Shown in pieces: positions 50,785 to 59,538 of a stretch of DNA of 64,000 bases. The notes under the pieces were generated by a model. The model was not told the DNA's origin and did no database searches. It saw only the letters and a program-made list of their open reading frames with translations. Position numbers and translations under genes: made by a program. Within the stretch, counting starts at the first letter, position 1; the number at the start of each line of letters is the position of its first letter. The DNA comes from JAVBLQ01 sp031553435 (GTDB taxonomy: Bacteria; Bacteroidota; Bacteroidia; Bacteroidales; Azobacteroidaceae): positions 9,838 to 73,837 of the forward strand of contig JAVBLQ010000086.1 of assembly GCA_031553435.1 (NCBI GenBank). Direction: 5' to 3'.

Positions 50785-53043
50785 TTACCAACGTAATTTA
50801 ATTATCTTATTATTATTCACGATACGTATCATGTAGATACCTTTAGTATAGTGAGTCATATCTATATTTGTATTTCCCGAAATAATGATACGTCCTGTCA
50901 TATCATATACTTGTATCGCTGTATTTTCAGAATTATAAATGATACCGTTAGAAAAATATACAGATGTGTGTTCAATGGAATCAATGTTTGTAGCTACTTT
51001 GGACACTAATGCGATGTAGAAGAGGTTTGTTGTATCTCCTTTCTTTATTGAATGAGCACCTGCCGGAATTGTCATTGTCAGTATGCCTGCAGTTGCACTG
51101 TAGCTAACTCCATCAATATTCACCTTTTTTGCAAAATCGGAATCGAATACCAATGTCAAAACCATTTCTTTATCTGTTGTAAATGTAATTTCTGTTGAAG
51201 ATTCGATTTTCAACCTTTTAGTTAAAGTTAAACCGTTATAAGATACATTTCCATCTGTCGAGTTCATATTTCCTGCAATATTAAAGAATGAACTGGTTTT
51301 GTTATCGATCGTAAAGTTATGTATCACACTATCTCCAGTAGGATTAAGCGGATCCGGATCACCAGGTTCTTCGCCTCCGGGCTCTTCACCACCAGTAGAA
51401 GCTTCTCCTTGAATAGCAACCAATGATGATTTGTAATTGGTAATCGCAGATTTTAATGCGGTATTTAAATCGTATGAAGCGTCATCCACGCTGTTGTTGA
51501 AAGTCCATTCGAAATCACCACTTTCAACACGTCCTGCATATTGCATGACATTTGTTTTAGCATCTTCCGGAGAATCTACAATGTAGGAATACATGATTGA
51601 AGAATTTGTATCAAAGTTGTTGTAGACATTATTCCCATAAACAGTTTTGATAGTATTCGGGATAGTTGCATTGCGATCAGTTACTTCGTATGAGTCAAAA
51701 TCTATGGTTGTATTTTGGTATCCGCCATTAGCAGCTCCATAAGAGACATAACGACTTGCTCCCTCGATATGATTATTGTATGCTTTAATCATACCTCCGT
51801 TTTCTTTACTGAATGTAGGTGCGTTTTTATAATCGTTAGCGCTAGATCCATAAACGTCTGTTCCCTGCATTGAAATCATCATTGGTTTTTTGCAATTGCG
51901 GAAATAGTTGTTTTCTACAAAAACAGAGGATCCTTCAGTAGCACCAACACCATATTTAGAATTTCCATCATAATAATTATTATAAACATGTGCTGAATAA
52001 AAACGAACACGAGGATGGCGGCTATCAGAATGATCATACCAATTATGATGATAGGTAATAAGCAAGTCATTGGAAGCTCCTTCACTCAATCCTAACAAAT
52101 TACATTTTCCGGAATCCCAAAAATGGTTATATGAAAAAGTAACATAGGTTGATCCTTTGCAATCTAAAGCGCCATCACCTTTAGCCTGATCGGAATCGCT
52201 GCCGGCGTGACCATAGAAAAAATCACAATTATGTACCCAAATATGGTCATTATCTTGTTGTAACCCAATATTATCACCTTCTCCACTATTGCAATTCATG
52301 GTTCCCAGGTTGCGGATTTCAATGTTCGATGCATTTTTGATTCTGATTCCCCAACCATCAGCAACAGCATCATCTCCCACTCCTTCAATCGTTATATGGC
52401 TGGATGCATTGTTGTTATTCTCAATAACGATATCTCCATTCAGCATATAAGCCGGATCTTTAATCTGACCTATCAAACGTAAAATTAATGGACGCGTATC
52501 GTATCCTTTCTTAAATCCATCCAAAATAGCCTGAAAGTTATTGCAAACAGTTTTGGCTCCTTTAGATGAAGTTACGACTTCAAAAGAAACATTATCTTTG
52601 GTGTTTTGAGTAATATATAAAACAACTGCATTAGCTTTAAGTGTTCCATCAGCCTTATATACACCAGGAACCCTATTACCAAAAAAAGCAAAACCGCTCC
52701 GGTCATGTGCTTTTACTGTTATGGAAGAAGAGGTAGCGCTATCGAATTCGGTTCCTTCGCTGTTTACTGCTTTTACAGTTATAGTATAAGTTCCGGCTTT
52801 TAGACCTAATACATCGGCACGGAAATGATCCGGATATTGACGAATCAACTGTGTATCTATTTTTTTGTTACTTATTTCTTCCCCGCTATAATAAACGTTG
52901 TAACTATTAGCATTAGCCACAGGTTCCCATGTTACATAAGCAGTTTCTAACCAGCCGATTTGTTTTGTTATCGTCAGGGCACAGGCTTTGTCTGCTATCA
53001 GCAATGTCAGTAATAAAAAAAACAGGAGTTTTTGTTTCTTCAT
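50785..53043 (-). CDS. Secreted pectate lyase (PL1) with T9SS sorting domain
   Basis: 752 residues from the start at 53043 (MKKQKLLFF). A signal peptide (about 1-22) is followed by a fibronectin-III-like domain (about 25-110), a PL1 parallel beta-helix (about 120-525) with DHIWVHNCDF, DGALDCKGSTYVTFSYNHF and YHHNWYDHSDSRHPRVRF (Ca-binding Asp and catalytic Arg region; each quoted in part), a Gly-Glu-Pro linker, a small beta domain (about 565-680) and a type A sorting domain at the end (IQVYDMTGRIIISGN...YTKGIYMIRIVNN). It should cut pectin or polygalacturonate outside the cell and reach the surface through type IX secretion. No SusCD pair is adjacent. One exact dyad motif lies upstream. Confidence 0.92.
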   Translation of the reverse strand: MKKQKLLFFLLLTLLIADKACALTITKQIGWLETAYVTWEPVANANSYNVYYSGEEISNKKIDTQLIRQYPDHFRADVLGLKAGTYTITVKAVNSEGTEFDSATSSSITVKAHDRSGFAFFGNRVPGVYKADGTLKANAVVLYITQNTKDNVSFEVVTSSKGAKTVCNNFQAILDGFKKGYDTRPLILRLIGQIKDPAYMLNGDIVIENNNNASSHITIEGVGDDAVADGWGIRIKNASNIEIRNLGTMNCNSGEGDNIGLQQDNDHIWVHNCDFFYGHAGSDSDQAKGDGALDCKGSTYVTFSYNHFWDSGKCNLLGLSEGASNDLLITYHHNWYDHSDSRHPRVRFYSAHVYNNYYDGNSKYGVGATEGSSVFVENNYFRNCKKPMMISMQGTDVYGSSANDYKNAPTFSKENGGMIKAYNNHIEGASRYVSYGAANGGYQNTTIDFDSYEVTDRNATIPNTIKTVYGNNVYNNFDTNSSIMYSYIVDSPEDAKTNVMQYAGRVESGDFEWTFNNSVDDASYDLNTALKSAITNYKSSLVAIQGEASTGGEEPGGEEPGDPDPLNPTGDSVIHNFTIDNKTSSFFNIAGNMNSTDGNVSYNGLTLTKRLKIESSTEITFTTDKEMVLTLVFDSDFAKKVNIDGVSYSATAGILTMTIPAGAHSIKKGDTTNLFYIALVSKVATNIDSIEHTSVYFSNGIIYNSENTAIQVYDMTGRIIISGNTNIDMTHYTKGIYMIRIVNNNKIIKLRW

Positions 53044-53081
53044 GTTATCGATATTTTTTATGCGTTTGTTGAAAATATGCA

Positions 53082-53089
53082 CAAAATTA
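53082..53089 (-). promoter_or_regulatory. Predicted pectate lyase -7 element
   Basis: Minus strand reads TAATTTTG followed by TGC. Transcription would start near 53075. No TTG is found at -33, as expected if an activator is required. Confidence 0.55.
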
Positions 53090-53150
53090 AAAATGAGGTT
53101 CTTTTAATAGGGGGATAAATTGGTTTTTTAAGTACGACGAATTAATAAAT

Positions 53151-53164
53151 ATGTTATAAAACAT
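53151..53164. promoter_or_regulatory. Dyad motif copy 3, upstream of pectate lyase
   Basis: ATGTTATAAAACAT, identical to 26603-26616. The centre is about 80 bp upstream of the predicted pectate lyase transcription start and 108 bp upstream of the ATG. Together with the absence of a -33 element this suggests an activator site. Confidence 0.6.
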
Positions 53165-53239
53165 AAAAATGACAGAGTTTCAACAAGGTTAGAACGTTAT
53201 GAGAGGGGGGAAAGTTTTGGCTAGAACAATATTTGGTTA

Positions 53240-53725
53240 TTATTGTGAACGTCCTGAAGCATTAGGAATAATCCTAATTCCCACATCATTAATTCCTTCT
53301 AATTTTTCCCTCCGCATTCCATGTTGTACAGAATAAATATAAGTACCTTTTCTGGGAAATTGTATTGTCTTAAAAAGTTTTTCTTTTTCATATAATGAAA
53401 GGCCTTTTTTTCCTAACCACTTCCCAAAGTCGTCTGCCAACGGAACATTTATGGTGTCTTTCTGTATTTGGCCTTCTGTGTCTTTCAAAGATATCAACAG
53501 CCAAATATTTTTATATGGATAAGAATTATCATTCCGTATGTCCACAAAAACATCAAAACGGGATAGCGTATCAGTCACCGGGACTTCAAAAGTCACTATA
53601 TCTTCTTTATCCCATAAAGCATTTTTTATATTCTTATATTCATAAACAATTTCCTTGTTTTCGACACAAGACACTAAAAGAATGAAAATTAAGAAAAAAA
53701 ATGCTACCAGTCCTGATTTATGCAT
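53240..53725 (-). CDS. gldH: Gliding motility lipoprotein GldH homolog
   Basis: 161 residues from the start at 53725 (MHKSGLVAFF); a start 12 bp upstream is also possible and would overlap ricT further. Lipobox ILLVSCVEN gives a lipidated Cys. The remainder is a single beta-sandwich-like domain with NDNSYPYKNIWLLISLKD and FPRKGTYIYSVQHGMRRE, the GldH family pattern. Like GldB, it is kept in non-gliding species. It overlaps the end of ricT by 8 bp, in the widely conserved order holB-ricT-gldH. Confidence 0.85.
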   Translation of the reverse strand: MHKSGLVAFFFLIFILLVSCVENKEIVYEYKNIKNALWDKEDIVTFEVPVTDTLSRFDVFVDIRNDNSYPYKNIWLLISLKDTEGQIQKDTINVPLADDFGKWLGKKGLSLYEKEKLFKTIQFPRKGTYIYSVQHGMRREKLEGINDVGIRIIPNASGRSQ

Positions 53726-54995
53726 TTGTATTCCCATTATTGTTTCCGTCTTTTACATTATTTTTTCTTACCAAATGCTTTTTGTGGTTGTTTTTATGTT
53801 TATTATTCGGTTTATTCGGATTTTCATTATTTGTCCTATCCTGCTCATTTTGAACATTTTGTCTATCACCACCTTTTTCTTTATGATTGTTTTGATTATT
53901 ATGATTTCCTTGCTTATGTTTTTTCTTTTTCAAATGATCAAAACGGGTAAGGCTATCTTGTCCCAGGATATCCAAAGATTCTTTTTTAGGAGCAGCTTCC
54001 TTATTTTCAGGCAATAAACCAAGGGGTTTTCCTCCTTTCTTATTGATATTGATTATTTCAAAAGCTCTTTCAGGAGTTATAGTAACCAAATTTGCAGCAA
54101 AGTTAGGATTGGTAGAATATGAAATCAATTCCTTAAATACTTCGGTTTTAAAATGATAATAAGTAGAATCTTTCGTTTCCAACTGTATTTCTTTGGATGG
54201 AAATTTTTTCTGGGCTTCTACATAAGCATCGATTTCATAATTCAGGCAACATTTTAATTTTGCACATTGTCCTGCCAATTTTTGCGGATTAAGCGAAATA
54301 TCCTGGTAACGTGCTGCTGATGTGGACACCGATACGAATGAAGACATCCAACTGGCACAACACAGTTCCCTTCCACAAGGCCCGATTCCACCGATTCTTC
54401 CTGCCTCCTGACGGGCTCCGATCTGCTTCATTTCGATTCTGACTTTGAATGTTTCGGCCAGGACTTTAATCAATACACGGAAATCGACCCTGTCATCTGC
54501 AATATAATAAAAAATGGCTTTATTTCCATCTCCCTGATACTCAACATCGCCGATTTTCATCTGAAGATTCAGATCTTCGGCGATTTTCCGGGAACGAATC
54601 ATTGTATCATGTTCTTTCGCTTTGGCTTCTTCAAATTTTTCAAGATCAACCGGCCGGGCTTTTCTGTAAACACGTTTAACTTCGGTACCTTCTGTCCGGA
54701 TGCGATTTTTTTTCATTTGCAACAAAACCAATTTTCCTGTCAGAGTAACAGTACCTATATCATGTCCCGGACTGGATTCGACAGCAACGACGTCTCCTTT
54801 TTCAAGGTCAATTTTCGCACTATTCAGGTAATAACCTTTACGGGTATTTTTGAATTGGACTTCCACATAATTGGTAGCTTGTTCAGATTCAGGAATATCG
54901 CAAAGCCAATCGTATGTATTGAGTTTATTATTCTGGCGTTTGCAGCATCCTTTTGTGTTCATGCAGCATCCGCTGTTATTGAGGGTGAAATTCAT
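53718..54995 (-). CDS. ricT: PSP1-domain protein (RicT/YaaT family)
   Basis: 425 residues. The N-terminus (MNFTLNNSGCCMNTKGCCKR) and the GIGPCGRELCCASW and QCAKLKCCLNYE segments (near 206 and 240) supply the clustered Cys of the family; related B. subtilis proteins YaaT/RicT carry iron-sulfur clusters in the Y-complex that affects RNase Y. The PSP1 core is about residues 40-290. The C-terminal 80 residues are a low-complexity Asn/Lys tail (NHNNQNNHKEKGG and similar), typical in Bacteroidota and probably RNA-binding or disordered. Lies between holB and gldH. Confidence 0.9.
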   Translation of the reverse strand: MNFTLNNSGCCMNTKGCCKRQNNKLNTYDWLCDIPESEQATNYVEVQFKNTRKGYYLNSAKIDLEKGDVVAVESSPGHDIGTVTLTGKLVLLQMKKNRIRTEGTEVKRVYRKARPVDLEKFEEAKAKEHDTMIRSRKIAEDLNLQMKIGDVEYQGDGNKAIFYYIADDRVDFRVLIKVLAETFKVRIEMKQIGARQEAGRIGGIGPCGRELCCASWMSSFVSVSTSAARYQDISLNPQKLAGQCAKLKCCLNYEIDAYVEAQKKFPSKEIQLETKDSTYYHFKTEVFKELISYSTNPNFAANLVTITPERAFEIININKKGGKPLGLLPENKEAAPKKESLDILGQDSLTRFDHLKKKKHKQGNHNNQNNHKEKGGDRQNVQNEQDRTNNENPNKPNNKHKNNHKKHLVRKNNVKDGNNNGNTNA

Positions 54996-55017
54996 ATATT
55001 CAATGTTATAATGTACA

Positions 55018-55081
55018 AATATGCCAATGAAAACCTCTGGGAATCAATCAGCACACCGGCATATTAACCCATTGGCATATT
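55018..55081. repeat. TGCCAAT-class hairpin between holB and ricT
   Basis: AATATGCCAATG (55018-55029) pairs perfectly with 55070-55081. The same TGCCAAT/ATTGGCA words build the serC-serA spacer repeat at 49708-49775. Confidence 0.75.
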
Positions 55082-55094
55082 ATTTGCAAAATTA

Positions 55095-56219
55095 CTATTT
55101 TTTCAACAATACGGCAATTTTCATGGATAAATCAAAGAAAACCATTCTGGGATTAACATTTTGTTCGATGTGTCTGATTGCCAAATCCAATTCTCCCATG
55201 AAATCAATCACATTCCGCTCATTAATATATGGAGAAAAATTGATGGAAAATGCCGCTTCTTTCCTGTTCAGGTAATTGATTTCAGGCTGATGCAAATTAT
55301 ATATAAAATTTTCTCTGAGCAGATGTTGCGAATAAGACAGAAACGATTTTTGTTTTTCACGCCCCAATGATGCAAATTCGTCTGCCTTGGTTTTCATATT
55401 TCTTACATTCCGGGTCCATGAATTTCGCATGATTGTGATGAAAAGTTCCAGAAAATATTCATTTTCTTCCGAATGATGAATAATTTCCCTGGCTTTCACA
55501 AAATTTCCGTTGGCAATATGTGTAACTGATTGAGCATCTTCCGTATTTAAGTGAAATTGCTCTATTAATACCGACAACATATCATTTGAGGCAATTCCCC
55601 TTACATTTAATCTCTGAGAACGTGACTGTATAGTCCCGATGATTTGATCGGGAGCTTCGGAAACCAGGAGAAAAACTGTCTTTTCCGGCGGTTCTTCAAT
55701 CATTTTCAGAAGTTTATTGGCACAGGCTTCATGCATTTTTTCAGGCAACCAAACAATCATAACTTTATATTCAGCCTCATAAGTTTTGAGGTTCAGTTTT
55801 TTAATGATCTCATTACTTTCTTTGGCGTAAATCAAGCCTTGGGAATTTTCAGCACCGATAAAATCAAGCCATTGATTGAAGCCGAAATAAATATTGTCTA
55901 ATACAAATTCACGCCATTCAGGTAAATAATCATCGCAAATATCTTTTTTCTTCTTATCATTTTTTACAATGGGAAACACAAAATGGAGATCCGGATGAGA
56001 CAATTTATTAAATTTAATGCACGACGGACATTCTCCGCAAGCATCATCAACCTGCCTGTTAGTACAATTCAAGTAACGGGCGTAAGCAATTGCTAAAGGA
56101 AGTTTCCCCGTGCCTTCAGGTCCGCATATCAATCGTGCATGAGGAATAAAGCCTTCCTGCACCGATTGAACCAAGCGATGTTTGATTTCCTGCTGACCGA
56201 TAATATTCTTAAAAAACAT
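55095..56219 (-). CDS. holB: DNA polymerase III delta-prime subunit
   Basis: Clamp-loader subunit that helps load the sliding clamp. 374 residues from the ATG at 56219; a TTG three codons upstream is less likely. AAA+ landmarks: HARLICGPEGTGKLPLAIAYAR (P-loop-like, near 27, quoted in part as GPEGTGK), a zinc-binding DDACGECPSCIKF near 58, and the SRC-like SQRLNVRG region near 205. MIEEPPEKTVFLLVSE is a strong delta-prime/gamma signature. It begins 16 bp after the metF stop, so they are probably cotranscribed. Confidence 0.92.
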   Translation of the reverse strand: MFFKNIIGQQEIKHRLVQSVQEGFIPHARLICGPEGTGKLPLAIAYARYLNCTNRQVDDACGECPSCIKFNKLSHPDLHFVFPIVKNDKKKKDICDDYLPEWREFVLDNIYFGFNQWLDFIGAENSQGLIYAKESNEIIKKLNLKTYEAEYKVMIVWLPEKMHEACANKLLKMIEEPPEKTVFLLVSEAPDQIIGTIQSRSQRLNVRGIASNDMLSVLIEQFHLNTEDAQSVTHIANGNFVKAREIIHHSEENEYFLELFITIMRNSWTRNVRNMKTKADEFASLGREKQKSFLSYSQHLLRENFIYNLHQPEINYLNRKEAAFSINFSPYINERNVIDFMGELDLAIRHIEQNVNPRMVFFDLSMKIAVLLKK

Positions 56220-56235
56220 AATTGACAATTGTCCA

Positions 56236-57180
56236 TTAATAAATAGCTTTAGCGACTTGCCTTACACTTTCCGTAGCCATCAACGTATAGAAATGGAGAC
56301 TTGGCACTCCTTCTTGTATCAGCTCTTTACATTGATGAATGCACCATTCTACACCTACTTTTTTCACATCTTCATCTGTTTTACATTTGCGAAGTTCGAC
56401 AGCAAAAGCTTCCGGAATATCGGAACGGAAAATTTTCGGCAATACGGTTAATTGACTTTTAAGAACAACAGGTTTGATCCCCGGAATAATCGGTACGGTA
56501 ATTCCTTCCGCACGACAACGTTCTACAAATGAAAAATATTTTTCATTATCAAAAAACATTTGAGTCACAATGTAATCGGCTCCGTTTTCTACTTTTTGTT
56601 TCAAATAAAAAATGTCGGAATACATATTCGGAGCTTCTTCATGTTTTTCAGGATAACCGGCCACTCCGTATGAAAACGGGGTAGTTGGTTTGTCAAAAGT
56701 AGTCCCGTCTAATGCTATTCCCCGATTGAAATTATTGACTTGCAGCTGCAAATCAGTAGCATAAACATGTTGCTCACCATTACCGTTATCCAGATTTTTA
56801 GTATCACCTCTTAAAAGCAATAAATCATAAACACCTAAAAAATTCAGATCAATCAAAGCATATTCGGTTTCTTCTTTAGTAAAACCTTTACAAATAACAT
56901 GCGGAACCGCCGTTATTCCATACTTTTGCTGGATCGCAGCAGCAATGGCTACTGTTCCCGGACGTTTACGAATTTTAACTTTTTGCAACAATCCGCTCTC
57001 CAAAGTTTTATAAACACTTTCGCTATGATGAGTGGTGATATTGATGTATTTAGGATCGAACTCTTTCAATTTGTCAATGATACTGTAAACTTTATCGATG
57101 TTACTTCCTTTCACCGGAGGAAGAATTTCAAATGAAAAAGCTGTGCAATTATTGCTTTTAAGTAATTCTATAACTTTCAT
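56236..57180 (-). CDS. metF: 5,10-methylenetetrahydrofolate reductase
   Basis: FAD-dependent reduction of methylene-THF to methyl-THF for methionine synthesis. 314 residues. FSFEILPP (catalytic Glu region) opens the TIM barrel, then YINITTHHSES near 45, VPHVICKGFTKEE near 92, LLLLRGDTKNL for FAD binding near 120, YIVTQMFFDNEKYFSF near 207, and GVPSLHFYTLMA at the end. It shares the folate theme with folB and folE in this window. It is divergent from ilvE. Confidence 0.96.
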   Translation of the reverse strand: MKVIELLKSNNCTAFSFEILPPVKGSNIDKVYSIIDKLKEFDPKYINITTHHSESVYKTLESGLLQKVKIRKRPGTVAIAAAIQQKYGITAVPHVICKGFTKEETEYALIDLNFLGVYDLLLLRGDTKNLDNGNGEQHVYATDLQLQVNNFNRGIALDGTTFDKPTTPFSYGVAGYPEKHEEAPNMYSDIFYLKQKVENGADYIVTQMFFDNEKYFSFVERCRAEGITVPIIPGIKPVVLKSQLTVLPKIFRSDIPEAFAVELRKCKTDEDVKKVGVEWCIHQCKELIQEGVPSLHFYTLMATESVRQVAKAIY

Positions 57181-57202
57181 CTGATTTTGTGCAAATTTAT
57201 GG

Positions 57203-57240
57203 CAAAGATAGTAAAATTGGAGGATTATTCTTTAACTTTG
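57203..57240. promoter_or_regulatory. Divergent promoters for metF and ilvE
   Basis: Minus-strand TATCTTTG at 57210-57203 serves metF (start near 57196). Plus-strand TAACTTTG at 57233-57240 serves ilvE (start near 57247). The ilvE transcript would begin almost exactly at the hairpin repeat. Confidence 0.6.
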
Positions 57241-57247
57241 CGTTCAC

Positions 57248-57296
57248 AAATGGAGAATTGACAATTTTCAGTTTTCAATTCTCCATTTTCAATTAA
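57248..57296. repeat. Heptad hairpin forming the ilvE leader
   Basis: AAATGGAGAATTGA (57248-57261) pairs perfectly with 57275-57288. Units are TGGAGAA, TTGACAA, TTTTCAG, TTTTCAA, TTCTCCA. The element is the same class as the translated CarAB linker and covers most of the predicted 60-nt ilvE leader. Confidence 0.85.
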
Positions 57297-57306
57297 ATAT
57301 AATTTT

Positions 57307-58326
57307 ATGGAAAATATCAACTGGTCAAATCTAAATTTTGGTTATTTAAAAACGGATTATAACGTAAGATGTTACTACAAAAACGGACAATGGGGAGAAT
57401 TTGAAACCAGCAATTCCGAATTCATTAACTTACATATGGCGGCAACTTGCCTGCATTACGGACAAGAAGCATTTGAAGGATTGAAAGCTTTCAAAGGGAA
57501 AGATGGTAAAATCCGTATTTTCCGCATGCGCGAAAATGCCTTACGTCTGCAATCTTCAAGTCAGGGAATCCTGATGGCTGAACTTCCCGTAGAAAAATTT
57601 GAAGAAGCTGTGATCAAAGCCGTAAAATTAAATGAACGTTTTGTCCCTCCTTACGAAAGCGGAGCATCTTTATACATACGACCATTGTTGATCGGAACAG
57701 CAGCTCAGGTAGGAGTAAGTCCTGCCACCGAATATTTGTTCATCATTTTTGTAACTCCGGTGGGACCTTATTTCAAAGCCGGATTCAAACCCACTCCTTA
57801 TGCTATTTTGCGTGGATACGACCGGGCAGCTCCATTAGGAACAGGTACGATCAAAGTGGGAGGAAACTATGCCGCCAGTCTGGTTGCCGGCAAAGTTGCA
57901 CACGAAAAAGGTTATTCGGCAGTTCTTTATCTGGATGCAAAAGAAAAAAAATACCTGGATGAGTGTGGGCCTGCCAACTTTTTTGCGATCAAAGATAACA
58001 CATATATAACGCCTCTCTCCCACTCTATCCTTCCGTCGATCACCAACAAGAGTCTGATGCAATTGGCAGAAGATATGGGCATGAAAGTCGAACGCCGCGC
58101 CATCCCTGTCGAAGAACTTTCGACTTTTGAAGAAGCCGGAGCATGCGGAACGGCAGCAGTAATCAGCCCGGTACTTCGTGTGGATGATCTGGACGAAAAC
58201 AAGTCTTATGTATTTTCAAAAGACGGAGAACCGGGACCGGTCTCTCTGAAACTCTACAATAAGCTACGCGCCATACAATATGGAGATGAACCTGATGTTT
58301 ATGGTTGGGTAACTGTAGTGGAATGA
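57307..58326 (+). CDS. ilvE: Branched-chain amino acid aminotransferase
   Basis: PLP enzyme for the last step of valine, leucine and isoleucine synthesis. 339 residues of the longer BCAT type. LHYGQEAFEGLKAF near 49, RPLLIGTAAQVGV near 125, PLGTGTIKVGGNYAASL with PLP Lys183, LDECGPANFF near 217, TPLSHSILPSITNKSL near 235 and AGACGTAAVISPV near 278 are all present. Its stop overlaps the following sensor kinase start by 4 bp, an unusual coupling of a biosynthetic gene with a two-component system. Confidence 0.96.
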   Translation: MENINWSNLNFGYLKTDYNVRCYYKNGQWGEFETSNSEFINLHMAATCLHYGQEAFEGLKAFKGKDGKIRIFRMRENALRLQSSSQGILMAELPVEKFEEAVIKAVKLNERFVPPYESGASLYIRPLLIGTAAQVGVSPATEYLFIIFVTPVGPYFKAGFKPTPYAILRGYDRAAPLGTGTIKVGGNYAASLVAGKVAHEKGYSAVLYLDAKEKKYLDECGPANFFAIKDNTYITPLSHSILPSITNKSLMQLAEDMGMKVERRAIPVEELSTFEEAGACGTAAVISPVLRVDDLDENKSYVFSKDGEPGPVSLKLYNKLRAIQYGDEPDVYGWVTVVE

Positions 58327-59534
58327 AATTGCGGTTCAAACTTATAGCAGTCCTGATATTTTTATTGTTGACCTCTGTTTTTGTATATCAGGTTTATTGG
58401 TTAAGTAGTTTTTACGAAAACCAGTCGGCCAAAATGGAAGTCGATATCATGACTGCTATGAGAAATGCCGATAACAAAGAAAAACAACTGCGCCAAAACG
58501 GATACTCTAAGAAAAACAGTTTTCCCAATTTTGCCAATTTGTTGGAAGTGGAATTGGTTCAAAAAGGTATCATATTCGAAGAATCGTTTACCGAAATTAT
58601 CGATATCGAAAGCGGGAAAGTCACTTCATCCATTCCGGCACAATCATCAACAACAGAAACAAATTACAAGTCATTCATATTTCCTTTCGATGCAGAAGGA
58701 AATTATGCTTACAGATTAAGCGTCAAACAACCTAACATATTCGTTTTGAAACAAATGTCGGGAATTTTGATCGCTTCTTTTCTGATGATAGTTTTTCTTT
58801 TTATATCCTATATCTATTTACTGAAAGTCATTTTAAGACAAAAAAGCCTGGATGAAATCAAAAGCGATTTCGTCAACAACATGACTCATGAGTTGAAAAC
58901 TCCTATTTCAACCGCTTATATAGCAACAGATGCACTGCTGAATTACGGAATGATAGAAGATCCCGTCAAGCGCATCGAATACCTGAAAATTTCGAAAGAA
59001 CAGTTGACTCATTTGAATGGTTTGGTTGAGCAAATCCTGACCATGTCGGTCGAAGAACGAAAAAACCTCAAGCTGTCTCCGGAAACAATTCTTTTATCAG
59101 ATTTGTTCATCCATTTGAAAAATCAATATTTATTGAATCAGACAAAAGATGTAACCATTGATATAGAAGTTATTCCCGAAGAATTATCTATCAATGCCGA
59201 TAAAATACATTTTCAGAATGTAATCGCGAATTTAATTGAAAATGCAATAAAATATTCCAACGACAGTGTAACAATCAAACTTTTTGCTAAAAAAGAGAAA
59301 GAAAAAACGGTTATTAAAGTTCAGGATAACGGCATCGGCATTCCTTCCTCATCTTTACCCCGGATTTTCGATAGATTTTATCGTGTATCAACCGGTAACA
59401 TACACAACGTAAAAGGCTATGGTTTAGGTTTATACTATGTAAAGACAATTATAGAAAAACATGGGGGAAGTATCTGGGCGGGAAGTACGTTGGAAGAAGG
59501 AACTACATTTTATATCATTGTGAATAGTGAATAG
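58323..59534 (+). CDS. Sensor histidine kinase (OmpR-partner type)
   Basis: 403 residues from the start at 58323, where the codon overlaps the ilvE stop. Two membrane helices (about 7-28 and 147-168) flank a periplasmic sensor region of about 115 residues without a recognised fold. HisKA has His189 in NNMTHELKTPIS; HATPase has NLIENAIKYSND, DNGIGIPSSS and GYGLGLYYVK. The last codons (VNSE) are written by two GTGAATA units, a small heptad repeat at 59520-59533. Its arrangement with the next gene resembles RprXY-type systems in Bacteroides, but that identity is not certain. Confidence 0.92.
   Translation: MKLRFKLIAVLIFLLLTSVFVYQVYWLSSFYENQSAKMEVDIMTAMRNADNKEKQLRQNGYSKKNSFPNFANLLEVELVQKGIIFEESFTEIIDIESGKVTSSIPAQSSTTETNYKSFIFPFDAEGNYAYRLSVKQPNIFVLKQMSGILIASFLMIVFLFISYIYLLKVILRQKSLDEIKSDFVNNMTHELKTPISTAYIATDALLNYGMIEDPVKRIEYLKISKEQLTHLNGLVEQILTMSVEERKNLKLSPETILLSDLFIHLKNQYLLNQTKDVTIDIEVIPEELSINADKIHFQNVIANLIENAIKYSNDSVTIKLFAKKEKEKTVIKVQDNGIGIPSSSLPRIFDRFYRVSTGNIHNVKGYGLGLYYVKTIIEKHGGSIWAGSTLEEGTTFYIIVNSE
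59520..59533 (+). repeat. Mini heptad duplication at the kinase/regulator junction
   Basis: GTGAATAGTGAATA: two exact 7-bp units carrying the final codons of the kinase, with its TAG stop spanning the end of the second unit. Confidence 0.6.
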
Positions 59535-59538
59535 AATT

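Noticed and set aside
54609..55067. Plus-strand ORF of 152 codons opposite ricT
   Set aside because: Antisense to a conserved gene and rich in Phe/Ile runs typical of reverse-strand reading of AT-rich coding DNA.
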